A stretch of DNA of 64,000 nucleotides from Chrysomallon squamiferum. Its lineage: Eukaryota; Mollusca; Gastropoda; Neomphalida; Peltospiridae. The translations under genes were made by a program, and so were the position numbers. The notes beneath the pieces are model-generated. The model was not told the DNA's origin, searched no databases, and saw only the letters and a program-made list of their open reading frames with translations. Each line of letters begins with the position of its first letter. Within the stretch, counting starts at the first letter, position 1. The stretch is from NCBI GenBank assembly GCA_012295275.1, contig CM022677.1, positions 23,462,253 to 23,526,252 of the forward strand, in the 5' to 3' direction. Of this stretch, positions 1 through 12,800 are shown piece by piece.

Positions 1-404
1 TATATGAAAATAAGCTACTTACATTTCCTTCATAAACATGTTACTGTAGTTTTGTTTGTTGAACACAGTGTGTGGCCATGTTGTCAGTGTTCAGTCAGAG
101 ATGTGTCTGCAACAAAGGTGTAAATACTCTGGCACTAAATGGTATCATTACAAAGACTTGCTGAACAAACAAGTTATTACCAATGTGTCTGTAACAAAGG
201 TGTAAATACTCTGGCACTAAATGGTATCATTAGAAAGACTTGCTGAACAAACAAGTTATTACCAATGTTTGTGGTGCGTCTGTATAATATAAAATGCAAA
301 ACATTTAGTAATTAACGCATAGCTAAATATCAACACGTTAAGATTTATTTTTGAATTTTGTATTTCTCTACTCATAATTTGGTCTAGGTATTTTCATTAT
401 ATTA

Positions 405-456
<52 letters not shown>
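405..456. repeat. (ACT)n microsatellite
   Basis: Perfect trinucleotide run. The partner copy near 20773 has only about six units, so it has changed length since the segmental duplication. Confidence 0.95.
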
Positions 457-457
<1 letters not shown>

Positions 458-852
458 TTATGATTAAATATATTTACAAATAAGATATACCACTTCATTT
501 CAGGAACGATGACACTTATAGCTACTCTTATAGTGCATCTATGTTAATCCATTTTATATCAACGTTAATAATAGTCCTTGTTTCAGTGTTCATCTTAACG
601 GCTCAACCGATTCATCTTCTCTGCTGCAGCTTCATCCTTAATAACACTCACACACATACACGAATATACACAAACACATACATACATACATACACACAAT
701 TAATAAAGAAACATAGGTCAATATACCGTTTGACGTCATCGGTGAGATTTGCTGAAAATAATGCCCTAACAGCGGGAAACATAAAACTTTACTAAGATAA
801 TAATCTATAACTGATGTAGAAAACTGAAATGAAGATGAAAACTTCAGACTAT

Positions 853-992
853 AGTTTTGGATCATTGGATAATCAGCGGTCTGCATGAACGAACATGTAC
901 TGGACCCCCAACTACAAATGGAGGAACACATTGCATAGGGCCAGATATGAAAAATATCACACAGAAGTGTTTTATAAGAGAATGTATTGGTA
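853..992 (+). pseudogene. Relic Z-type TSP1 exon upstream of gene A
   Basis: The 3' half still reads as a Z-type module (RTCTGPPTTNGGTHC, then a CFIREC ending) followed by a GTATAA donor. The 5' part keeps only the SLD start, then a TGA, and lacks the segment with the tryptophans and the CxxTCG motif. The partner copy at 21180-21290 shares the deletion and has decayed further, so inactivation preceded the segmental duplication. Confidence 0.8.
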
Positions 993-999
993 TAACGCG

Positions 1000-1824
1000 C
1001 ATATTTTAAATTCGTATAGTTTTGGTTTTGTATGTACACATGTCAGTTACAAGGATAATTTTACACTAATGTCTAGAAATGTATTTTAGAGTTGTTCAGA
1101 ACAACAGATAATTTTCCGATTTTCAGAATCTAAGAACATTTGGAAACTGCCAGTGATAAAAAAAACTGTAGATGCAGTTTAAATAAATAACGATAATAGA
1201 CTGTTATAGAAGTAAAAGTCTAAAATATATATATTTTTCAAATATAAAAATAAATCAAAATTTAGTTTCTTTTCTTGACATATTCTCGAAAAATTAAATA
1301 TATTAATGTTTAACTGTTTTCTTGGGATTGTTAAAAATTAATGTAAAGTTATATTGAGAAGATATTTTCAAAACTGAGAAGTAACAGAGGGCATCAGTTA
1401 AACGTGCCTAACTAAACAGAAACAATTTTCATTTCATTTTTGTTTTACATATTTTTATTTATTTATTTGTTTGTTTGTTTATTTATTTGCTTGTGTATTT
1501 ATTTATTTATTTATTTAATTTATTTATTTAATACTGATCTGATGGGAAATATAACGTTATCAAATAATCGTAAAATAACATTTCTTCATTTAATTAACAA
1601 ACCATGTACACCGAATACTACCGTTATTTAGCAGTGTTATTAAAAGAAGTATGTCACTTTATTTCTTTCCAATTAAACACTTTCAAGAGGTGCCCCGAAT
1701 TTTTTCTTATTATTCATTTTTTCCCGAATACTTATTTATTCATTTCCTAAGACGAAACGCTGTTTACAAACTTACTAAATAAACAGAATGCTGTAAAACT
1801 TCAGAATTCGACTGCCTCTTCTGC

Positions 1825-1830
<6 letters not shown>
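1000..1830. other. Relic of cassette intron sequence
   Basis: Scattered but collinear similarity to the introns around gene B exons W2 and X3: about 1180-1310 with 40870-41000, 1380-1435 with 41400-41465, and 1760-1800 with 41740-41790. The W exon expected between the first two blocks is missing. With the relic Z exon this looks like a dead piece of a W-X-Y-Z cassette upstream of gene A. Confidence 0.55.

Positions 1831-1884
<54 letters not shown>
1828..1884. repeat. (GT)n microsatellite
   Basis: Long perfect GT run, not present in the duplicated copy near 21730 because the surrounding 490 bp is missing there. Confidence 0.95.
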
Positions 1885-1889
<5 letters not shown>

Positions 1890-2581
1890 CGATCTATGTA
1901 TATCCATAATGTCCGTTGAGCTGAATATTTGGTCACATAATAAAAGTTAATAAAAGAAAATTAAATGTAGTGGGTGAGAGCAGAACATAGCATATATATT
2001 TATATAGTTGTCTGTTAAAATCATAATATCCATGATGTCCCTGGTGCTGAATTCATTAGCTCTAAAAGTATAAATATAAATGTAAATATAAATACCATTT
2101 AACAATATAAATTTAGAAGTGACACACAACGATGTAAAAATGACTAAGATAGAAAAGTACTGACACGCATAGCATCAACATTTTGCCACCACTTTCTAGG
2201 TTATGACGTCACCTCATTATAATAATATTGGTGAAACAACCAGTTTGTCATATATTTTATTTATGGCGACGACATAATTTTTCATAGCCAAACTAACAAA
2301 ACCTGAGTTTCCAACACTTTTAAGGACTTGGAAAACACTGTAACGAATTTCCAGAACTTACTAAGACTTTCCAAAACGCGTACGAACCCCGTGAATGAAT
2401 ATCTGAGCAGAAGACAAAAGAGCACGGTATAAAGTAAAAGGCAGCGGAAATCCGAAACGGGCACTTCTCATTCTCTAAATATATGTTAATAAAATTATGA
2501 GAGATTAAAAAAAAAAAAAAAAATGGAGTTATCCGCCTTTTGACAATAGGAGGTAAAATGTGAATTCCAAATAAACAACAT

Positions 2582-2582
<1 letters not shown>

Positions 2583-2644
<62 letters not shown>
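2583..2644. repeat. (TAA)n microsatellite
   Basis: Perfect AAT run just upstream of the conserved 5' block. The partner run is at about 22400-22447. Confidence 0.95.
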
Positions 2645-2685
2645 GTGACAAATACTAAACATATAAACCGTAATGATTAATAAAT

Positions 2686-2801
2686 TATTCACCGATGTTT
2701 ATTTTTGATGTTGCAGTGAATTAGTAAATCGTATTATTCTTCATGTTTGAAAACCGCATTTTACGCCTTATCTTTCTTCCAGTGACTGCAGACGACATCG
2801 G
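2686..2801 (+). promoter_or_regulatory. Conserved upstream block of gene A (putative promoter or 5' UTR exon)
   Basis: About 115 bp nearly identical in front of all three family genes: here, at 22484-22598 for gene B, and on the minus strand at 61880-61990 for gene C. Surrounding sequence has diverged more, especially relative to gene C. It lies about 450-560 bp before the start codon. Because the signal exon has an upstream splice acceptor, at least one untranslated exon must lie upstream, and this block is the best candidate region. Confidence 0.6.
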
Positions 2802-3053
2802 AAATCAAGTTTGTTTTGTAAAACTGAGTATAAAAATATTATAAAAATATAGTGAGGAAATTAATATTTAAACCTAGTCAGGCAAATGTGTGGACTGATC
2901 GATTCATGAATTTATTAATTTGGTTTGTGCCGTGCTTGATCTAAAATTCCAAACAAGAATCCAGCAAAATGTATCCATGATTGTTCAGTTTTTAGATTAT
3001 AATATTAATCAGTGTTTTATTAAAAGAAAAGCAGGGGAAAAAAGCAACAACAC

Positions 3054-3054
<1 letters not shown>

Positions 3055-3110
<56 letters not shown>
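3055..3110. repeat. (CA)n microsatellite
   Basis: Perfect AC run between the conserved block and the signal exon. The partner is at about 22871-22910. Confidence 0.95.
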
Positions 3111-3115
<5 letters not shown>

Positions 3116-3234
3116 ATAGCGAACTTAAAAGAAAAAAAAAAGAAAAAAAAAAGAAAATTGAAATGAAGATCTGAACTAGAAAACAAGGATTACATAATAT
3201 AAATATTAATATTCCATCATTCCTTATATTGCAG

Positions 3235-3302
3235 AAAAAGAAACTAAATGAGCTTTGTTATTATAATACAACTGCTTTTCAATGGATTCCTCACATCAAG
3301 AG
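3235..3302 (+). CDS. Gene A exon: signal peptide
   Basis: Acceptor TTGCAG ends at 3234; ATG at 3248; donor GTAATG at 3303. Encodes MSFVIIIQLLFNGFLTSR plus one base (phase 1). The hydrophobic core with a short polar end is a typical secretion signal. The same exon occurs at 23030-23097 and, on the minus strand, 61621-61685. Confidence 0.9.
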
Positions 3303-3758
3303 GTAATGTATGATCTTTTTTGTATCATTACTATTCATATTTTTTATCACGCACACATAGAGACATACACACAAACACATATAGATATATGTGTACATTT
3401 ATAAGTTTTGATCTATACATGATACAATTTACCAATGAAATGTAATATTTAGAAACTGAAGTGAAATCTTTTCTTTAGCTTAATACTTATTTGTGTATAA
3501 TAAGTGACTGTTCATTAGCTGAAGGTTTGTGGACTGAATGGGTGTCAGAATCAGAAACGTGTAGTACTCCATGTGGTAGTGGTATTCTTAGCACTATCTA
3601 CAGAAGGGGATGCTCTAGTCCTGGGTCAGTAGACTGTCAAGGAAATGACACAAAAACAGAAACCTCTGCATGTGTTTACAGATACTGTGCAAGTAATTAA
3701 ATTTGTTTTTATGGTTGCTTCTTCCTCTTTATTTTTTTTTTTTTTTTTTTTAAGAAAA

Positions 3759-3857
<99 letters not shown>

Positions 3858-6800
3858 AAATGCATGAATATAGGTATATTTGTATGTATATACATATACA
3901 TAATGTATAAGCCAGTTAGTATGCACTTGGATATTTGTACAATACAATATGTGTGTGTGTATTTTATACTGACACATTAGATGATTGTACATTGCAGTTC
4001 CTGGAAGATGGGGTGTGTGGTTTAACTTAAGATACACCTTATGTGATTCAACTTGTGTCACAGCCCGCTTTAATATGAGACAGTGTAATCCTCCACCTCG
4101 CAATGGTGGAAGATATTGCACTGGATATGAACGGTATATTGAGTTTAACAATTGCTCAGATGATTATTGTGATCCAGGTAATAATGTTTTTGATAAAGAG
4201 ATTATTTCTAAAATACTTTTAGACAGATAAATTTGAAATGAACAATAACAACAACAACAACACAATAGTATAGCTGCATTAATATAGCAATAATAAAATA
4301 AATACAGCTTATGACTTTACTTGAATATTAATATTAATTCTGCCTATTTATTACTGCCATATTCTATTTTCAACATTTTCAGCTACCCGCATGAGAATGG
4401 AATATGGTGAGTTACTTGGTCTTCTTATGTGTACATATCACAATAATAAATAATGCATTTCTAATGTTTATTCAAATTTAATGAGATAATCTTTTAAAAA
4501 CAGTTAGCACTGTAAACCTGAGTTAAATATATCTGAAAATTAACATATGAGCTACAATTAATTTCCAGGATCATGGTCAAACTGGACAATAACGAATAAC
4601 AAAACATGTCAAGCTAACTGCAGCAGATTTCTGGTGTATCGTCGTGAATGTAGACCCAATATCGATAAATGTCCTGGTTTCTATCGGAAGTTTAGAATAG
4701 AAAGCTGCACAGGTGGACTGTGTAATATAGGTATGTTGATACTGTACTTTTTTTATAGTATCACTGTTGGCATCAGAGAATATTTGTTCTCTGTTGAATA
4801 TTTGGGAATATTTGATCCCCTGACAACTATTTGTTACCGCCCTTCTATGATGATTTTCAGGTGTAGTTTCTGTATTCTGTCTGTGGTAGTTACTGTATAC
4901 AGTTTGTTTCTATTGAAAATAAACCCCACTGCAAACAGAGATTCACAAAATTTAAAACTAGGTAGGTGGAGAAGTAATTGGGGTATACATTTGTCTGGAT
5001 ACATCATCTTTACTCTAACCTTGCATGCCCTCTCTTTAGGATCTGAGTCACTTGTCTGAACCTGAAGTAAATCCATTGATATACACCAATGTTTATGATG
5101 AGAACTACTGAAGGATTAACTACTGAAGCAGTCAAGCTTATAATGCTGTTAAGTATTCTCACCTTCTGAAACAATAGGATAAACAATGCTTGATACAGTT
5201 GTAAAGAGTGTATGATAAAAATATATACTAGCAGTGTTAAACTGGTAGAAAAAGACTTAATCAATACACACAGCACTGTTTCGCAATCTGCATATTTCAA
5301 AGCATACCTGTGGAATCTTCAATTTCTTAGAAATTGTGCTATAAATTTGATAGTTGTGTACCAGTCTACCTGAAGTAACCAGATGGATAACAAAATAAAG
5401 ACCAAGTAATGATGACAACACACCCACTAAGTGACCATGACAGGTAGGAAAGAATCCCAAGCCTCATCTGAACAGGTCCTCCAAAGGCGAGGACTCTCCC
5501 TGAGAAAAGGAAGATAGGCAGGTCAAGATTCATTTCAGCCTCCAACAGCACCAAAATGAATACAAATTTGCAAACTCCTTGGACTTTCATCATGTTAAGT
5601 GTCTACTTCAATACAGCTGGATATGACCTTTGAGAACCAAAGTGGTACACTACACAAAAGTGAACCACTTCAGTGGTGTCCTATCATTAAGTTCATAAAA
5701 CACAAAGATTTAGAGGACATGAGATCAAAGTACTTTTAAATCAGAAGGAAATGCTATGTCTATTGCATAAATTACCTGATAGTCATAATTCCACTGTGTG
5801 GTAAACAAAAAATCTCGTTGAAAACTGTCATTATGATTTTTTACTGAACAGCATCTGAAAGCCAGTTTTCTGTGCAACTTTAAAGTTCTGTAGTTTGTTA
5901 TGAGACCATTGATAAATATATATATATATATATATATAGGGTACAATATGTATTATCTGTCCTCGCCCGTCTGGAGATTATGGCTTTATTTTTCTAATTC
6001 TTATTTCCAGTTATGAAAATATTGAGGACATTTAGTACACTAGTCTGAAAATACTGAGGAAAATGAATGTTTTAAAAATATTTTGTTATCCATGCAAGTC
6101 TATAAATCAAATGGCCAGTCGCCAGATCGCCCAATATTATTTGGGTGACCTTTTTTGTGTGTGTATAAGTTATAACACAAATGCCTTTGTCAATAATTCT
6201 ATTTATTTCACGTAAAAGGTTTTACTCGTAGTTTGATAAATTGGCCGTATCGGCTAACCTTAGTTTTATAAAGACAATTTTTTTAGACCGGATATGCATG
6301 TAGACTGTTAGTTGTTGCTTTGATAATCAAAACCATGAGTCTCGCTGACGCAGTATCGTAAAACTTATCGTGACCATTCAGATCATCTCGGCCGAACAGG
6401 CGGACAAATCCGAACCTTCCCAAATGCTGTCTGAACTTCAGTCATCTGCTTCGAGGTGTTCTGATTTCTGTTATTTGTTTTCCTCTTTGAATTGATTTGT
6501 TTGATTGGTAGGTTAATTTGGTGACTGTTGAAAAGACTAATGAAATTAATTTTTACCATTTTGGGAATGACTGCAGACCATTTGAGTACCTGCCAGAGCA
6601 TTCAACAAAAAAGAATTTCAATTTCACATATGTTGGTATGTTTTTACAAGTGACTCTTCAAAGCATATTTTTAAATCTTACTTCAATAGTTAATGATCAA
6701 GTACACGTTTCCTTTAACTCAAAAGACGAAATATGAATATTTTTTGTTTGCGCTACCTATAACAAATTTGGGCCACAGAATTTATTACGAAATGAATATT

Positions 6801-9800
6801 TAGTGGCCCGAATTTTTTTTTACAGACTCTATACATTTGAGACGAGTTTCAGACCCTGTCTAAGTATGAAAATTTCACCCCTGGGGGAATCAGTATTCGG
6901 GGGAACATAGTTTGGGAAACAAACATTCTTTAACCTGGCTTAAGGCAGGGCTTAACGTCTGCAGCCCATGTGTCAGGAGAGAAAACTTTAGAAAATAAAA
7001 TGATGACGATGTGAGCATGTTTGTGTGTGTGTGTGTGTGTGTTGTGTAATTTGTTTATTTGAGGACGAACAAATAAAACCAGTGTAATTTTGAACATGAC
7101 ATTTTATTAATTTTTTAGTATTCATCATTCTTTATAACTTAATAGTTGTTATATGTTTCAGTAGTTGCAGATACAGAGGTGACAGTAGTTATAATTTAAT
7201 TAAGATATTATGATGTTGTTTGAAGATACCAAAAATAAAAAAATGATCATGTAATTAACTGCTGTGTTACTTTTTATCCAGCTGATGGCGGTTGGAGTTC
7301 CTGGACCAGGGATGAAAAAACATGTTCAGTGACATGTGGGCCTGGTACACGTATTGTTGTAAAAACTAGGGAGTGTAATAACCCAGCACCCTCAAATGGA
7401 AGAGATTGTGAAGGCAGTAGACTAAATTTTACTATAGAGTCATGTGAGACTGTTGCATGTCCTAGTAAGAAAGTAAATTTAATAAATTTTCATTGTGTCT
7501 GCACTGAATAATTTTTTTAACAGTGCTTATTGTTATGTTTTATTTCAGTAATTACACGCACCCACTCTACTCACTGATTCTATCTCTGGATCACATATGC
7601 ATTTAAAAAAAGTAATTTTATATTACGAAAGTCAACATATGATGTAAGGATTTCTTAGTATGAGAAAATGTATGGCTCTACTTAGATTACTGCAGAGATA
7701 ATGAAAATGATCTTTTTGAATAATTATTATCCAACATTAAATTAAGTTGATGGAGGATGGAGTTCTTGGATACAAAGTGAAGGTCAATGTTCAAAGACGT
7801 GTGGTGTTGGTAGTAAAACCGTGGAACTCGTCAAGGAATGTAATAACCCAGCACCACAAAATGGAGGAAAACCTTGTCCACCAACAGGAGGAGTCTATGC
7901 TGCATATAGTATCCCCTGCAATGAAGGCCCATGTCATAATAAGAAATCAATAGATTTTGTAAACATTTGTGACGTTGTTGTCTCTGCTTTGGTTATGAGT
8001 ATATATATATAAAGTAATATAAGTGGCATTTGAATTGAGGACAGAAAAGACTTGTTGGCTAATACTGTATTAAACATAACAGTCTTATGGAAAGAGATAA
8101 TTAAAAAATATATCATAATAATAATTAAATAAATAGATGAATAAATAAAAAAAATAAAAAAAATAAAACAAACTAAATAAATAATTATTGTCTTGCATTT
8201 AATTAAGTTGATGGGGGTTGGAGTTCATGGACGAGAAGTGAGGGATCATGTTCAGTGACTTGTGGGCCTGGTATACAACAGATAACACAGACAAGGCAAT
8301 GTAACAATCCAGCACCAGAAAATGGAGGAAATAACTGTGAAGGTTTAAATACAACGTCAACCATAGAGGCATGTGAATCTGTCCCATGTGCTAGTAAGAA
8401 TTTAACACATTTAATAAACCTTTGTGATGTTGTTTCTATGCTTTAAGATATAGATGCCATTATAGATATAGGATAAAAAGGAATAAAAAGTGTATTAAGA
8501 AATATAAATTAATGTCAGTTAAAAAAATTACAGATAATGGTATTTGCATCTACAGCGGAGAAATAAAATAAAAAGCAAAATCCAAAACAGACTATTGTAC
8601 AGCAAAAGTTGCAGGGTGATAAAAAAAATGTAATAAAAAAAAAGTAATAAATTAAAAAAAAAAAAAAAAAAAAATTGGTCGGAATAAGTTTCTATGCATC
8701 CACTTGATAATGAGAACAGAAAAACAAAATGGCACTGACATTTAATAGCTTTTTATATTAAGATATCTCCAGGTGTTTGTAAACATTAATTTATATAGTT
8801 TTTGCAATTCAAATTAACTAATTATAAATAAATCATCAGATGAAAAAAGGAAAAGTAATAACCTTAAGTAATTTCAAAAATAGAATATTACAGCGAATGT
8901 ATAATTACCTTTTTAAGTTGATGGTGGATGGTCATCTTGGGAAGAAGGTCACTCTGAATGTAGTAATACTTGTGGAAATGGTACATCTCGCAAAGTTTAT
9001 ACAAGGCAGTGTACAAATCCTGAACCACAACATGGAGGAAAGGATTGTCCTGGAGAATCTACGAGACAAACTAACCAGTCTTCTAGCTGCTGGGAACGAC
9101 ACTGTCCAGGTGATATACTCACAATATTTCATGTCATCGTTACCTAACATTTGTTGTTAATATAAAAGCACTATTAACTCAAGCTTGTTAATATTTTAAT
9201 TAACAAATTTTCGGACTACATTGTATTTATAATGGCACCTTCCTAACTTTCAATGACGTAAATTGGTCTATAAATGTGATGAAAGTCAGTTTCACATTTT
9301 TCCGTTTCTTCTCTTTATACACAACAGAAAACAAAAAGAAAAGAAGATGCTTCAGTAAATTAAATTTGCTGAATAAATAAACTGACTGATAATTCAGCTA
9401 TCGTGTGTTTATGTGTGCTAGAAGTAATGTTGAGACAGAATATATATTTCAAGTAGTTATAATTATACGTTTGATTAGATTACATGAAATCAGATATTTA
9501 GTATTCTGATTTAGTGCACTTTTAGTGATATTTGTAAAGCTGAATTGACTCAATGTAAGTTTTATTGACTAACTGACAATCAGTTGTTTTCCTTTTAAAA
9601 TGCAGTTACATCAGTATTCAAATAACAAAATAAAAATAATAAAGAAGTAATAAATAATGTGTTTGTGTGTGTGTTTGTGTGTGAATGTACAGATAAATAT
9701 AAATTAATAAAAGAAACAATAAAGAAGAAAAAAATAATGTGTGTGTTTCTTTGTGAATGTACAGATATATAGATCTAATTAGATAAACAGTAGAAAATGA

Positions 9801-12800
9801 CTGAATCTTTTAGAGTGCAAAACTACAAAAGTGTCACCAACAGATATTGTTCAGGTATGTTAGGTGTTGTTGCATTAATTATGGTTTAAAATGGTATATT
9901 AAATGTTATGATTATAAAAACATCATTATTTTTTACTAGAAACATTTTAATGAATTTATACAATTTGTTTTGCACTAAAGATATACAAAGAACCCTGTTC
10001 TGGTGGATAGTTTAATTCCATTATTAAAACAGATATTACATAGTATTCTTAATTTTCAACTGTACATATAAATTAAGCAACAAAGAGTAAAAAATCACAT
10101 TTTTTTTGTTAATCAAGATTTGTTGTAGTTTTCATTGATGATATAATTAATCATCATCCACTAACACCTACAAATAGTTCGTCTTGAAAATATAGACCAA
10201 TTACCATATCATTCATAGGTTAATCTTCACTGATGTTACACTTATTAAAGTATGAATTGAGGTAAAGTAATTTTGAAGATGTCTTTGTTGACCTTTTTGT
10301 TAACTGTTGTTGTTCCCATGGGCATTTTCAATCACTTTTGTAATCAACCTCCAAGTGTTTCATTCCTTTGGAGTAATTTTCTTTTTGTTCATATTCTTAA
10401 AACTGAAGCAAAATTACCACCTTCTCTGACTGATTTTAACAGATGTGGAAACTTCTTGATAATACATTAGGAATCTTTGACATGCTGTTTGGCAAGACCA
10501 GGTTTGACGTGCAGTGGAGGCATAAGGACTTCCGGTGATTTTACCAAAAGAATAAGTTACTGGAATAAATTGTTCTCTTGAAGGCCAGTGTCATGTGCGT
10601 CAGTGTTGAGGTGTAACACGATTGTATAACATGTAAAGAAACCAAGAATGTTTTGAATAGCCTCTTTGGAGTCTTTTTAAGAAGCTAATTATTTTGAAAT
10701 GGCCGCATACCTGCCAGTTTCACCTAATATAGCCTCTAATGTACAAACGAATTTTACATTTTCATCAATTAAATCTTCCAATTCATGCTGGTTTGGAAAG
10801 TGTGTTGCTTCTTTTCTTCATAAGTATGATTTAGATTCAGATTCATAATTTTCAAGTTTTCCTTATTTAGCAGCTGGTCTCGGCACAAACTGTATGAAAC
10901 TGAAGAAATGTATGATGACAGAATGTGTCATACTATGTCAATTTTCACTTTTTTTGAATTTTGAATATCCACAATGCAAGAGTAGCATCTTTCGCATGCT
11001 TCTGTGGTGCTTATGTTATTCAGCTTCTAGCGAACGGTATTGGCAGCAAATCAACTCGCATCCATTCTTCCAAACCGCACAAACTTCATGCATTTGTGTT
11101 GAGCCCCAAAGTATAATTCATGAGCTTCTGAAAATTTCATAGCTATTTTGATTCCATATATTACCGGCTTAGCACAATATAGAATCCACAAAGATAAGTA
11201 AATGAATGCACACAATTTATTTATTTTATTTTAAAATATCAACGCATACATACATATATACAAACAGACAAGCATACACCGACAAACATGTATTTTCCAC
11301 CCGTATAACTGCTTTGAAAATATTTAAAATACTAACACGTACTAAAAGTTAAATTGATTTATGCAGTGAATGGAGGCTGGAATTCTTGGACGAAAACCTA
11401 TTCACCTTGTATGTTGACGTGTGGACCTCCAAGAAGTGTATACAGCAGCAGTACCAAAGTACGACAGTGCATTAGACCACCACCAAAGTATGGAGGGCAT
11501 TCTTGTATCGGTATTAGTGCTGAAACAAGAAGGATTTTCTGTGATGTTCCTCTCTGTCCTGGTAATTATACTGTTTTTGTTATCAACGTGTATTTATTTA
11601 CTGTATGTGTGTAGTTTATAATCTGAGCAACATTTTTATCAAGATCGATCACAATTCTGATTAATGATAGTATTTACTATTCTGCTAACTGTACGAGTAA
11701 GCATATTAGCTAATTTCTCATTTGATGTGTTCTTATTGTCGGTTATCAGCTGAATCAGTTGAAAATTGCTATCTATTCCCGGCTTGGCACAGAAACACTT
11801 TTGTTCAAAGGAATATGCAATGTATACCACAATAAAGAACAACATTATTTTTTGAATAATCGTGGCGTAAGTCTGGTACGTTTCGGAAAATATACATAGT
11901 TTCGTTTCTACATTATCGTAGTTCCCCATTCCCACAAAAAGGCTTAAAATTAGTCTCATCTGAAGGTGCAGGATTTCCCTTCAAAACTATGTTTTTGTTT
12001 TTTTTAAATTTGTTGCTATACGTAATAATACGTCCAAATATATTTCTTGACTTTCTTTTTATAACTTGGATCGTTTGAATTAAAATCAAATTATATGTGT
12101 CCGTAACTAACACTGAAAGTGAAGCAAAAAGCAAGACTATAGGCTCAGTTTAATTACTGACCGAAGCTAACGTCCTTGACCTACCTTGTGGCGAGATCGT
12201 TGGAAATTCCAAGTTCAAAAGCTAAACGGTACAAAATATTTTAAAATTTTAAGCACATTTTTTATTCCTTATCGAGATGATGCCGAATTCAGTCAGAAAA
12301 CGAGGTCGAATTAGTCAAAAAAAAAAAAAAAAAAAAAAAAATATGTACTGTAAGCACGACATTTGGTCAACGGTAGAAATCTGTACGTTATGTTTAGTTT
12401 GAAATTATGAAAAAGGACAATGAACAAACTTTCGAATGATATAAAAAAAAAAAAAAGCTGTGAAGCTGAATTTTAAACAAAATCATGTTTCTTTTTCTTT
12501 TATTCCTGTCTTGCCACATATCATCAGAAAGCTCATTTTATTAGCTTGGCCACCACGTCCTGTCCTGGTCACCACAGAAGTTGGGGTATTGTTTTCACTG
12601 TCACGTTTTTCAAGTGCGAATTACAAATTCTCTGAATCAGTCACGATAAAACAAACAGAACACAATTTAAGAGCAAATCCTCATTATTATTTCTATGCAG
12701 TTCAAAAGGTTTCTTGAAAGCCGAGTCAAAGAGGTTAAAAACAACTGATTTTGCTCCTTTTTACAATGATTGATGAAACGTAGCTGCCTGCTGCTGTCTT

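Larger units (their letters stand above)
1..8010. repeat. Segmental duplication, left copy (partner about 20359-27710)
   Basis: The sequence from base 1 matches the sequence from about 20359 in order and orientation, with small substitutions and indels. It covers the 5' flank, the conserved upstream block, the signal exon and TSP1 exons 1-5 of genes A and B. Homology already exists at base 1, so the duplication extends beyond the window. About 490 bp at 1419-1905 is absent from the partner and looks like a deletion there, because it still resembles intron sequence near 41440-41800. Confidence 0.93.

Noticed and set aside
541-1039. Overlapping short frames in the 5' flank
   Set aside because: They include CA-repeat translation and a decayed Z exon with a stop; no splice-consistent coding chain.
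3626-3901. Minus-strand frame rich in Ser-Leu
   Set aside because: It is only the (AG)n microsatellite read in one frame; the same applies to frames over 18524-18764 and 3750-4151.
8840-9160. Plus-strand frame of 106 residues over module A7
   Set aside because: A shadow frame of the TSP1 exon, without cysteine pattern. Similar shadows occur at 14031-14351, 29986-30294, 44473-44661 and over many exons on the minus strand.
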